A stretch of 54,232 nucleotides of DNA from Acidobacteriota bacterium (GTDB lineage Bacteria; Acidobacteriota; UBA890; WLXD01): positions 1 to 54,232 of the forward strand of contig JAJCXT010000033.1 in NCBI GenBank assembly GCA_029263295.1. The letters run 5' to 3'. Under the pieces are notes generated by a model. It saw nothing but the letters and a program-made list of their open reading frames with translations, made no database searches and was not told where the DNA came from. How positions within the stretch are numbered: position 1 is the first letter of the stretch; each line of letters begins with the position of its first letter. Shown here piece after piece: positions 16,427 to 24,592 of the stretch. A program made the position numbers and the translations under genes.

Positions 16427-18514
16427 CTACTCGTCGCTCAGGTAGTGCTGCCACCAGCGGAGTTCTTCGGCATAGCGGTGCACCATGTCCCACGGGCGCC
16501 AGCCACCGTGACTGCTGTCGGGATAGCGGACGAAACGGGCCGCGACCTCCTGCTTGCGCAGCGCGGTGTACATCTGCTCGGCCTGCTCGATCGGCACGCG
16601 GAAGTCACTCTCGCCATGCAGGAACAGCGTCGGTGTGCTCACTCCGTCGGCATGTTTGATCGGCGACTGTTCCCAGAGTAGGTCGCCGCTCGTGGGCTTC
16701 CATGGCGGACCGAAGAACTCGCTCTCCTTCGTGCGCGGGATGTCGGCGGTGCCGTAATCGGAGACCCAGTTGGAGATTCCGGCGCCGGAAATCGCGGCCG
16801 CGAAACGGTCGGTATGGGTAATCAACCAGTTCGTCAGAAAGCCCCCGTACGAGTATCCGGTAACACCAAGGCGGCTCACATCGATGTTGTAGGTCTCGAT
16901 CGCGTACCCAACACCCGACATGGTGTCTTCGTAGTCCAGGTTCCCCCATCCGCCCCAGGTGGCCCAGAGGAAGTCCTCGCCGTAACCGGTGGAGCCGCGA
17001 GGGTTCGTGTACAGAACGCCATATCCTGCCGTTGCCCAGAGCTGAAACTGAAACGAGAAGCGCTCTCCGTAGGCGCCGTGGGGACCACCGTGCATGCTCA
17101 GAATAAGCGGGAACGCAGGACTGTCGGCGAACGACCCGCGCGGCAGTATGAGCCAGCCTTCGAGTTGTTGGGCGTCCGTGCTGGCGAAGCTCAGCGGACG
17201 CGCGGCCGCGAGCAGTACTTGCGATAGAAGCACGTCGTTATGCCGGGTCACCCGCGACTCACTGCCTCCGTCGGCGTTGGCGACGAACAACTCGGGCGGG
17301 TGACTCGCTGTCGTTCCGACATAAGCGATGCGCTGCCCGGCTGTGTCGGCCGAGAACCCCGATAGCCAGCGCCGACCGCTGGTTACCTGGCGCACGGCCC
17401 CTCCACGGCTGACCTCGAACAGATGCGATTCGCCGCCGATGTTCGCGGCGAAACGAACCGTACCGGCGGCGCTGACGCTGGGAGCGCCTGGGCGCAGGTC
17501 CCAGTTGGCGGTGAGGTTCGTGGCCGCACCGTTCTCCAGTGACACCGAGAACAGGTCGATGGGGGCGCCGCGTCGGCTCGCGCCGGCGATCACGCTGTCG
17601 AGTCCCTCGTAGCGGCGCACGACCACTGCACTGCCGTCGGGCATCCAGGCGGGCGCCCCGTACACGAACTCGTCGTCGGTGACCTGGGTGACACCGCCGT
17701 CACGCTCCACTGTCCACAGGTCGTGACGTTGGTAGCTGTGCTCATCACGCTGAGTCAGGTCGGCGACGAAGGCCAGACGGTTGCTGGTCGAGTCCCAGGC
17801 AACGTTCCCGATATCGACCCCGAGCCGCGTGATCTGGCGCGCCCGCCCGCCGCTGATCGGGATGACGTACAACTCGGTGGGAGGCGTCGCGAGCGGATCC
17901 CGCGGATCGGGGAGGTAGCCCGCACGATCGAAGCGAGCCTGCATCCAGTCGTAGATGCGTCCCTGGAAACGCTCCTCGATCAGCGCCTGCTCCTCGTCGC
18001 GCGTCTCATACCGACTGCGACCGCTGCGCGTTCGCGTGGCCGCCTGTCCCGTGGGAACGGTTTCTTTCGTGAAGGCGACCCAGAGGCCGTCGGGGCTGAA
18101 GATGGGGCGTCCGTCGATGCCGGTAATCTGAAAGGCTTCGCCGCCGGCCTCGAGATCCAGGAACCAGGTTCGGTTGGCGTCGCCGCCGCGCGGCGATTGA
18201 AACGCTAGCAACCGCCCATCCGGGCTCCACACGGGAGCGAATGACTCGTGACTCGGGCTGGTCAGCCTGCGCGCCTCGGCAAAGTCGTTGGCCTCGACAA
18301 TCCAGATTTCACGGTGGCGCCGATTGGCGGTCTCGTCGATAGTCGTGCGCACGTAGGCAACGCGCTCACCGTCAGGGGCCATCGCTGGTGAACCGGTCTC
18401 CACCAACCGGTAGTAGTCGCTCAGCCGCAGCGGCCGTGTGCCTTGAGCAGTTGCGGCGCTCGGCGCCAGAACGAGGGCAAACAGCACAAGTGCCAACAGA
18501 CTTCGACGAGACAT
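16427..18514 (-). CDS. S9 family (prolyl oligopeptidase-type) serine peptidase
   Basis: 695 residues with a signal peptide (LLALVLFALVLAPSAATAQG), so probably periplasmic. The N-terminal two thirds is a propeller with PD40-like repeats (MAPDGERVAYV, WSPDGRLLAFQSPRGG). The C-terminal alpha/beta-hydrolase domain carries the triad Ser555 (GYSYGGF), Asp637 (GESDFRVP) and His669 (DSSHGGW), the order and spacing of acylaminoacyl- or dipeptidyl-peptidases. It should cleave oligopeptides, perhaps after proline or dipeptides. It is 21 bases downstream of the 18536 gene on the same strand and may be co-transcribed with it. Confidence 0.95.
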   Translation of the reverse strand: MSRRSLLALVLFALVLAPSAATAQGTRPLRLSDYYRLVETGSPAMAPDGERVAYVRTTIDETANRRHREIWIVEANDFAEARRLTSPSHESFAPVWSPDGRLLAFQSPRGGDANRTWFLDLEAGGEAFQITGIDGRPIFSPDGLWVAFTKETVPTGQAATRTRSGRSRYETRDEEQALIEERFQGRIYDWMQARFDRAGYLPDPRDPLATPPTELYVIPISGGRARQITRLGVDIGNVAWDSTSNRLAFVADLTQRDEHSYQRHDLWTVERDGGVTQVTDDEFVYGAPAWMPDGSAVVVRRYEGLDSVIAGASRRGAPIDLFSVSLENGAATNLTANWDLRPGAPSVSAAGTVRFAANIGGESHLFEVSRGGAVRQVTSGRRWLSGFSADTAGQRIAYVGTTASHPPELFVANADGGSESRVTRHNDVLLSQVLLAAARPLSFASTDAQQLEGWLILPRGSFADSPAFPLILSMHGGPHGAYGERFSFQFQLWATAGYGVLYTNPRGSTGYGEDFLWATWGGWGNLDYEDTMSGVGYAIETYNIDVSRLGVTGYSYGGFLTNWLITHTDRFAAAISGAGISNWVSDYGTADIPRTKESEFFGPPWKPTSGDLLWEQSPIKHADGVSTPTLFLHGESDFRVPIEQAEQMYTALRKQEVAARFVRYPDSSHGGWRPWDMVHRYAEELRWWQHYLSDE

Positions 18515-18535
18515 CCGGGTCCTCGTGAGCGGGGG

Positions 18536-19696
18536 TCAGGGTGTAACGGCAGCGAAGGTGTTGCGTAGCAGCGGGATGTAGAAGCCCCAGTAGAAAGCCC
18601 CCTGGCTCGCGGCACCCGGGAACCAGGTCGACATCAGCTTCTTGTTGAGCCAGGGTAGACCCTCCAGCCAGTGGGGGCCGAGGTTGCTACCCGCGTCGGA
18701 AAAATCTCCCGCGAAGTACATGCGTAGAGGGTCGCGCGAAGCGACTACGACGGCGGGGAACTGGACAGGCACCCCAAACCGATCGGTCAGTGTGCGGCCC
18801 GCGTCGAGCAGGTCGAAGTGGAACATCGCGGGCACTTCAGATGCTGCATCCGCGGTCACGATGTCGAACCAGTAGCTGAATGCGACTCCCTCGAGAACAC
18901 CGTCCATCATCGCGCCACTGGCGTTGGCGTGGATAGTCAGGCCGGTACGCGTGACCTCGATCGCTTCACGCAGCACGAAGAGAGTGGTGTCCTCGTGCAC
19001 CAGGAGATAACCGGGGCCGCTGAAGGTCCACTCTTCCTCGTTCTGCCGTGCGTACTCACGGCGAGCCCAACCGGGGACCTCCGTTTCGTCCGACAGTTCC
19101 GGGAAGTGCCGGCCGGTCCAGCCGGTCCAGTGCAGTCCGAGCAGGCGCTCCATCGTCGCCCGTGCCGAAGGCGGTGTGGGCGAGGCGAACGTGTTGAATT
19201 CCGCGATGAGGTGGCCGCCGTCACGATCCGCGAAACGCGCCACGACCGCGGCTTCTTCGCTACTCAGTCCGCCATAGATCCGGGCCGAGTAATCGAGCGC
19301 CGCGGCTTCCCGAGTGCCGAGGAAGTCACCCTCATAGACCCCGTAGGTATCGGCGACGAAGAGAAGATCAGCGTTGTTGAGGTCGGCGTCTGTGAGGTCG
19401 CGACCCTCGCCTCGCTGGTCGGCGTTGTCGGGCGTCGGCGTGAAACCGACGTAGTGCTGGTCGAGGGTCCAGTCGCGTGACCCCCGCGAGGAATGGATTT
19501 TCTCGTGACGCAGTGTCCAGAAGAGGGCGGCGTGTTCACGGTAGTCGGGATGCGGCACGGTCTTGTCGACCACCGCCACCCGCCAGGGGGACTCAGGCTT
19601 CAGATACCAGCGCACCGGGGCACTCGCACAAGCGAACATGACGAGCGTTACCAGGAAGATGCCGATGATCAGGAACGCACGGCCAAAGAACCTCAA
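18536..19696 (-). CDS. Membrane-anchored protein of unknown function, GATase-like N-terminal half
   Basis: 386 residues. One N-terminal helix (FLIIGIFLVTLVMFACASA) anchors it or serves as signal. Residues about 40-190 contain hydrophobic strands and NADLLFVADTYGVYEGDF ... SSEEAAVVARFADRDGGHLIAEFNTF, resembling the class I glutamine-amidotransferase-like folds (ThuA/DUF4350 type) that carry no obvious catalytic triad. The C-terminal half is beta-rich and unrecognised. Its ATG overlaps the stop of the YdjY-like lipoprotein by four bases (ATGA), so the two are co-translated. Function unknown. Confidence 0.7.
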   Translation of the reverse strand: MRFFGRAFLIIGIFLVTLVMFACASAPVRWYLKPESPWRVAVVDKTVPHPDYREHAALFWTLRHEKIHSSRGSRDWTLDQHYVGFTPTPDNADQRGEGRDLTDADLNNADLLFVADTYGVYEGDFLGTREAAALDYSARIYGGLSSEEAAVVARFADRDGGHLIAEFNTFASPTPPSARATMERLLGLHWTGWTGRHFPELSDETEVPGWARREYARQNEEEWTFSGPGYLLVHEDTTLFVLREAIEVTRTGLTIHANASGAMMDGVLEGVAFSYWFDIVTADAASEVPAMFHFDLLDAGRTLTDRFGVPVQFPAVVVASRDPLRMYFAGDFSDAGSNLGPHWLEGLPWLNKKLMSTWFPGAASQGAFYWGFYIPLLRNTFAAVTP

Positions 19697-20349
19697 GGCG
19701 CGGAACTGCCTTGGAGCCGGAAGCGCACGATGACTTCGGTACGATCCGGCGGCAGGGCATCGTGGTTGACCCGAAAGTGGGCCTCTCCGGCGACGAAGTC
19801 GCGCACGGTGTAGCTAGCGTTGCCCACCTTGCTGCCGGGGCAGGAATATAAACAGACGACGCAGCCGGAGTGCCACTCCGGGATGTTCTCGCGGTGGCCG
19901 CCGAAGCGCATGTCGAAACCGCGTCCGCCTTCGTCGGTGAGCAGATCGGCAAGTGGGAGCACGGTACCGTCGGCCAGCACGAACTCGATCTCGACCGGCG
20001 GCCCCTGGATCACCCGATCGGGGGCTTCCGCGCCGGGTTCGTTACGGTCATCCCAACTGTCGATGGTGAGGGCGTTGCCAGGGCGTGCGTCGAGGGACTC
20101 GAGCGCGTCGAGAACCTGGACGTCGCTGACCGAAGCCACGAAGAGCGAATGATCGGCCGCTCCGCCTTCGTCCCACACGATCAGGTGGTAGCCGGCCATC
20201 GAGGAGTCGGTGAACCCGCGTCCGGAGACTCGCGCCGGGAACTCGATTGTCGAGTTGTCGACGACGGTCACGTGCCCGGTGGGCGTCGGTGGGGCACAGG
20301 CGCCGATACCAACAACCGCCGCCAGGGCCAGGATTCTAGTCTTCCACAT
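19693..20349 (-). CDS. YdjY-like lipoprotein
   Basis: About 218 residues starting at ATG 20349 (ATG 20355 is an alternative); GGAG lies ten bases before it. The signal MWKTRILALAAVVGIGAC ends in a lipobox, so the mature protein is lipid-anchored. The C-terminal third has EWHSGCVVCLYSCPGSKVGNA followed by YTVRDF, the cysteine-rich signature of the YdjY family, which is named ferredoxin-like although no Fe-S cluster has been generally shown. The N-terminal part (GRGFTDSSMAGYHLIVWDEGGAADHSLFVASVSD) also fits that family. The four-base overlap with the next gene makes a two- or three-gene operon. Confidence 0.75.
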   Translation of the reverse strand: MWKTRILALAAVVGIGACAPPTPTGHVTVVDNSTIEFPARVSGRGFTDSSMAGYHLIVWDEGGAADHSLFVASVSDVQVLDALESLDARPGNALTIDSWDDRNEPGAEAPDRVIQGPPVEIEFVLADGTVLPLADLLTDEGGRGFDMRFGGHRENIPEWHSGCVVCLYSCPGSKVGNASYTVRDFVAGEAHFRVNHDALPPDRTEVIVRFRLQGSSAP

Positions 20350-20502
20350 GATCATCTCGCTCCGAGTAGCCCCAATCGAACCACGTCCGAGGGCTTCGAC
20401 ACCAACCGTATTGAACGCAAACCGTCTCACAGCCGCCGCCAGACCATTGGTACTCTAGCCATCTGACTATAACCACAGGCGGCGAGCCGCAGGAGGTTTC
20501 CG

Positions 20503-20928
20503 GTGGGGGCAGGTGCCGTAGTGATGTTGGGCGGCGTGGGGCTGGCGGTCGCGAGCTACTTCACGGCAGTCGCGTATCGCTGGGTCGAGCCTGATGCGCA
20601 GTGGATACCCGCACTGTGCCGACTCGACGAGAAGACGTGCGCGAGCGTCGTCTTCACCCACCAGGCACGCGTGTTCGGGCTGCCGAACTCCGTCCTCGGG
20701 CAGGCCTACTACGTGGCGCTGATCGCGGCGGGTCTGTCCGGCGCGATCGACACGGCACCGTGGAGCCATATCCTGCTGGGTGCCTCCGCGGCGACGGTCT
20801 GCCTGGCGGCGTACCTTTCGTACTCGTTGCTGTGGGTTCTGCGTGCGTCCTGCCGCCTCTGCTTTACGAGCCATGCGATCAACGTCGTGATCTTCGCGCT
20901 GTTGCTGTACCGGTTTCTCGGCAGCTAG
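20503..20928 (+). CDS. Vitamin K epoxide reductase (VKOR)-like thiol oxidoreductase
   Basis: 141 residues starting at GTG 20503, which has AGGAGG six bases upstream. Four or five membrane helices are visible. The VKOR cysteines are in place: loop pair Cys39 and Cys46 (ALCRLDEKTCAS), the conserved Asn62-Ser63 (GLPNSVLGQAYY) and the active-site pair Cys117-x-x-Cys120 (ASCRLCFTSH). Bacterial VKORs reoxidise DsbA-like proteins with quinone as acceptor in the inner membrane. No DsbA or thioredoxin domain is fused or adjacent. It is divergent from the YdjY-like operon across a 153-base promoter region. Confidence 0.88.
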   Translation: MGAGAVVMLGGVGLAVASYFTAVAYRWVEPDAQWIPALCRLDEKTCASVVFTHQARVFGLPNSVLGQAYYVALIAAGLSGAIDTAPWSHILLGASAATVCLAAYLSYSLLWVLRASCRLCFTSHAINVVIFALLLYRFLGS

Positions 20929-20939
20929 CACTAGCGCCG

Positions 20940-21821
20940 CTACCCGAGAATCATCAGGTCGGCGAGGTACACCGTCGCGATCCCGATCGTCGTGCCGACG
21001 ATGACGTCGATAACGTAGTGGTAGCGCGCGTAGACGGTGCTGATGAACATGAAGGTGCCGATGAACCCACCCGCCACCGCTCCGGCTGGGCCCCATACCC
21101 GGACGCACCAGATCATGAAAATGATGCAGATCGCGCTGTGGGCGCTGGGCATCGCGCCACCCTTGTGAGCGGTGTCGCTCCAGATGATCCGGTTCATGAA
21201 ATTGGCGAAGAAATAGCCAGGCAGCACCTTCTCGTCGTCTGGCAGAAGTCCTTCATCGACCAGCGCCCAGCGCGGCCCCCACAATGGGGTCCAGGGGTAG
21301 GTCAGGTAGGACATCGCATAGGCGAGGCAAACGGCCAGTGCCATCGCCTCGAAGCGCTGGAAGTCGCCTTGCAGGTAGAGACCCACGCACAGCGCAGGGA
21401 TGAAGAAGAAATACGACCAGTAGAAGAACTGCATGAACTCATGCAGTGCCTTGGGTCGGTTCCTTGCCAACCAGAGGCTCGGGTTGCCAAAGAGCTTCTG
21501 CTCGGCGCGGATGAGCGGCTTGTCGTAGGCGAACTCACTCGGGTGGAACAGATGCAGCGTGGGTCCGGCGTGGGCGTACGCATACCAGTAGTACAGGATC
21601 GGCAGCAGCAGTCGCGCCATCATCATCGCCTGGCTCTCGCCCCAGGCGGCACCTGCTCCGGCAAACGCGAGCCCGACGAAGAAGAGCACGGTCACCAGGT
21701 TGAAGGCATGCGAGCGGCCACGTTGCGGCGAGGGGAACCTGGCTGTCAAGTGGTACAGCGAGTTCACCACGGCGAACGGGACGGTCCACAGGCAGAGCAG
21801 GCTGCCGGTCTGCATCATCAA
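20940..21821 (-). CDS. PAP2-superfamily membrane phosphatase/phosphotransferase
   Basis: 293 residues with about six to seven membrane helices. The catalytic blocks GGAMPSAHSA and ARYHYVIDVIVG (phosphatase motifs 2 and 3, with the nucleophilic His) lie in the C-terminal third; the first motif is represented only loosely, KVLPGYFF...NRIIWSD. This is the pattern of the inositol-phosphotransferase-like PAP2 branch acting on membrane lipids. The ATG overlaps the stop of the DJ-1/PfpI gene by four bases, so the two are co-translated. Its substrate cannot be inferred. Confidence 0.85.
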   Translation of the reverse strand: MMMQTGSLLCLWTVPFAVVNSLYHLTARFPSPQRGRSHAFNLVTVLFFVGLAFAGAGAAWGESQAMMMARLLLPILYYWYAYAHAGPTLHLFHPSEFAYDKPLIRAEQKLFGNPSLWLARNRPKALHEFMQFFYWSYFFFIPALCVGLYLQGDFQRFEAMALAVCLAYAMSYLTYPWTPLWGPRWALVDEGLLPDDEKVLPGYFFANFMNRIIWSDTAHKGGAMPSAHSAICIIFMIWCVRVWGPAGAVAGGFIGTFMFISTVYARYHYVIDVIVGTTIGIATVYLADLMILG

Positions 21822-22573
21822 GGCGTAATCACCGTGGCGGGCATGGTGGACGCGGTAGGCGGCCAGGGAATGACCAGGCCGCCGGCTACACCGGTCGCGA
21901 CCCTTGTTCCGTACAGATGGTCTACGAGATACAACGCGACGTCGTAGCTGCGCGCACCACCTTGTGAGGTGAGCACCTTGCCGTCGTGCACGAAGCTGAT
22001 TTCACGGCGAAGGTCCAGTTGCGGGAACGCTTCGGCAAAGCGGTCCTGGTCGCCGGGGAAGGTAGTAACCGCCAACCCATCGAGAAGTCCCGCGCCGGCC
22101 AGGACGAAAGCGCCGTCGCACAGTGACATCACGTAGCCGGCTCGCTCTCCAGCCTCCTCGACCCAGGACATCAATACGTCGTTCTGTAGATCGGTGCTCA
22201 TGCTGCCCAACGTGCTTGGCACCACCAGGATGTCGATCGACGGCACGTCTTCGAACGAGTAGTGCGCGCCCACGGTCAGTCCCTCGAAGGTTGTCACGGC
22301 TTCACCATCGGGAGACACGGTGAACACCTCGATTCCGGGCTGCACGTGGAAGATGGTGTGGTGGAGGATGTCGTACGGCGCCATGAGTTCGCTGTTGTAG
22401 ACGCCGTCCACGATCAGGAATCCGGCGCGCAGAGGCCTGTCCTGCGGTATCGAAAACGGTTCGACACGCGGCCAGGGAACCTCCTCCTGGCCAGCGATGA
22501 TTCCCACCGCGGGCAGCAGCGTGGCCGAGATCAAGAGGCTGACGCCGATACTGAGTCGTGTAAGCGTTCTCAT
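21818..22573 (-). CDS. Exported DJ-1/PfpI (GATase-like) protein
   Basis: 251 residues from ATG 22573, preceded by GGAGGA. An N-terminal signal peptide (LTRLSIGVSLLISATLLPAVGIIAG) predicts export, unusual for this mostly cytoplasmic family. The nucleophile elbow is visible (VMSLCDGAFVLAGAGLLDG). The histidine that usually follows (ATTHW in AraC-type GATases) is replaced by ATTFPGD, so classic triad chemistry may be lost. Residues 50-230 match the DJ-1/PfpI fold throughout (AGFLIVDGVYNSELMAPYDIL; DILVVPSTLG). Coupled to the PAP2 gene by an ATGA overlap. Confidence 0.85.
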   Translation of the reverse strand: MRTLTRLSIGVSLLISATLLPAVGIIAGQEEVPWPRVEPFSIPQDRPLRAGFLIVDGVYNSELMAPYDILHHTIFHVQPGIEVFTVSPDGEAVTTFEGLTVGAHYSFEDVPSIDILVVPSTLGSMSTDLQNDVLMSWVEEAGERAGYVMSLCDGAFVLAGAGLLDGLAVTTFPGDQDRFAEAFPQLDLRREISFVHDGKVLTSQGGARSYDVALYLVDHLYGTRVATGVAGGLVIPWPPTASTMPATVITP

Positions 22574-22725
22574 TTCTGATCCTCCCCCGTAGTACAGCAG
22601 GCGGCGACATTGTAACGACGTTGAGTAGACAGGTTCGCGCTTACGTCGGTACTCTCGTTGTAATCGATGAACAACGACCCTCCGCATGGTCATGGGGCGG
22701 CCGCGGGGGACACCAGGGGTGGACT

Positions 22726-23643
22726 ATGAAGTGCAAGGGTGCAGAGCGGGGAAGGGGTGCGGTATCGGCAGGACAGAACAGGGGCTTGATAGGTGTGATC
22801 GCCTTGGCGGGATCGCTGGTTGCCCTGGCGGTCTGGGCGCCGAGCGCGCATGGACAGGAACTCGCGCAGGATGTGGCTGACACGGAGCCGCTGGGAGAAT
22901 CGGTCAAGCCATGGTCAAACGAGGCCGAGGCTTCCTATGTAAAAACGGGCGGGAACTCCTCGGCGAGCACTCTGGCGCTATCGAACCGGTTCGCCTACAA
23001 CTTCACGTACTCGGAGCTGCTGTTCGATGTCGAGTTCATGCGCGCCTCAACCACGACCACGTTTCGCTCCAACGTGGATGGCGAACTGGTCGAGGAAGAA
23101 CTGAGCGACACGAGCGCCGAGCGTTACGAGATTGCCGGCTCGTACCGCCAGAACATTCTCAGCAACATGTTCTGGTACGCCCGTGGCGACTGGTACCGGA
23201 ATCGGTTTTCGGGCGTCAGCTCGCGCGCCTCAGGTGGCGGAGGCGTGGGTTATCGATTCGTAGAATCACCGACGACACTGTTTGTCGGTGAACTGGGCGT
23301 CGCACTGACGAACGAATCGCTGACCAACGACACGAGCGAGACATTCGTCGACATCCGTGGCGCGCTGGAAGGTCGGTTCAGAATCACCGACAGCACGGAT
23401 TTCGAGTTCGTCGTGTCAGCCGCTGACAACGTTCAGAACACCGAGAACCTGCGGGTGAAGTTCAACGCCGCCATCTCGGTCGCGGTGAGCAACACGCTTG
23501 CGCTGCGGGTCGGCTATCTCCTCGACTATCGCAACGACCCCATCGTACAGATCATTGAAGGCGACGAGGGTGTTGCACCGGTCAGCTACACGGCGAACAA
23601 GAGCGACTCTATGTTCCTGGTGTCACTGGTGGTGAAGTTCTGA
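22726..23643 (+). CDS. DUF481 (YdiY-like) outer-membrane protein
   Basis: 305 residues from ATG 22726 (AGGGGTGG just upstream). A long N-region with a hydrophobic signal (LIGVIALAGSLVALAVWAPSAHG) precedes the mature domain. That domain alternates amphipathic strands typical of a small outer-membrane barrel: EAEASYVKTGGNSSASTLALSNRFAYNF, GDWYRNRFSGVSSRASGGGGVGYRF, and a terminal aromatic MFLVSLVVKF. DUF481 proteins are outer-membrane barrels often induced by stress or salt; no specific role is known. The last 35 bases overlap the 3' end of the convergent TAXI gene. Confidence 0.85.
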   Translation: MKCKGAERGRGAVSAGQNRGLIGVIALAGSLVALAVWAPSAHGQELAQDVADTEPLGESVKPWSNEAEASYVKTGGNSSASTLALSNRFAYNFTYSELLFDVEFMRASTTTTFRSNVDGELVEEELSDTSAERYEIAGSYRQNILSNMFWYARGDWYRNRFSGVSSRASGGGGVGYRFVESPTTLFVGELGVALTNESLTNDTSETFVDIRGALEGRFRITDSTDFEFVVSAADNVQNTENLRVKFNAAISVAVSNTLALRVGYLLDYRNDPIVQIIEGDEGVAPVSYTANKSDSMFLVSLVVKF

Positions 23644-24592
23644 GCCATTCGATAGTGGCCGGGTGGAGCGGCAGAGGCGCGCGAGAGAGAGCCTCCAGGT
23701 CGATCTGACGTGTCACGCCATTCACGGTGGCCAGCTCTTCGGTACGGTCGCGTAGCGCGTCTAGAACGGCCATGACGATCTCGTCGGGGAGATCCTCGCG
23801 TGCAAACAGCCAGTTCCGAACGGCTGCCGTCGGGATCGCCATCGCGGCGCTCGGATAGACGCCATCGGGGATCTCGCTCGTGTCGTAATAGTCGTGCTCC
23901 GTGCGCAGAACCTGGAGCGGGCCAGACGCGATCGGGAGCAGGCGTACGCCACCGGTGGTGGTGGCCTCGAGGACCGCGGCAGCCGGGTAGCCAACCGAGA
24001 GGATCGCAAGGTCGATGGCGTTGTCGCGCAATGCCGTGGCCGACTCCGAGAACGACAGGTACTGGGGGCGGATGTCGTCGACGGTCAGGTCGTGTGCGGC
24101 GAGGACCTCTCGCGCCATCTGTTCCGTGCCACTGCCGGGCGCGCCGATCGACACACGCAGCCCGCGGGCTTCGCTCAGAGACTCGATTTCCAGACCGGGC
24201 GCGGCCAGGACGTGAGCGACGTTCGGGTACAGCGGGGCGATGACACGAACGGCGGCATAGCGGTCGGAATCCGCGCCATGAGCCGCCTGCACCAGGGTGG
24301 TGCCGATGGCCATGCCGATATCCATCTCGCCAGCGGCAACGCGATTGAGGTTCTCGACCGACCCGCCGGTTACCTCCGCCGTGACCTGCAGTCCTGGCAC
24401 GGCCTCGCCGATCATGCGGGCGAGCGCTCCGCCGAGCGGGTAGTAGATGCCACCCGTACCGGCAGTGCCGAGACTGGCGAACCGACGCTCGGCCCCATCA
24501 CCGGCGCATGAGACGAGCGCAAGGACGGCGAACACGACCGTTAGCCGGCCTCCGTTCATCGAAATTCGGACGCGATGACCCGAGCGTTTCAT
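23609..24592 (-). CDS. TAXI-family TRAP transporter substrate-binding protein
   Basis: 327 residues, starting at ATG 24592 which overlaps the permease stop (ATGA). The N-terminal signal (LTVVFAVLALVSCAG) has a lipobox-like end, so it may be a lipoprotein. The TAXI signatures are present: FASLGTAGTGGIYYPLGGALARMI, TAEVTGGSVENLNRVAAGEMDIGM and LRVSIGAPGSGTEQMAREVL. TAXI proteins capture small organic acids or amino acids in the periplasm for a fused TRAP permease. The genes are in an operon, permease first. The longer open frame upstream to 24976 lies inside the permease gene and is not used. Confidence 0.9.
   Translation of the reverse strand: MKRSGHRVRISMNGGRLTVVFAVLALVSCAGDGAERRFASLGTAGTGGIYYPLGGALARMIGEAVPGLQVTAEVTGGSVENLNRVAAGEMDIGMAIGTTLVQAAHGADSDRYAAVRVIAPLYPNVAHVLAAPGLEIESLSEARGLRVSIGAPGSGTEQMAREVLAAHDLTVDDIRPQYLSFSESATALRDNAIDLAILSVGYPAAAVLEATTTGGVRLLPIASGPLQVLRTEHDYYDTSEIPDGVYPSAAMAIPTAAVRNWLFAREDLPDEIVMAVLDALRDRTEELATVNGVTRQIDLEALSRAPLPLHPATIEWLRTSPPVTPGT

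Noticed and set aside
20601-21947. 448-codon plus-strand open frame
   Set aside because: Crosses the VKOR gene in another frame and then runs antisense to the PAP2 and DJ-1/PfpI genes.
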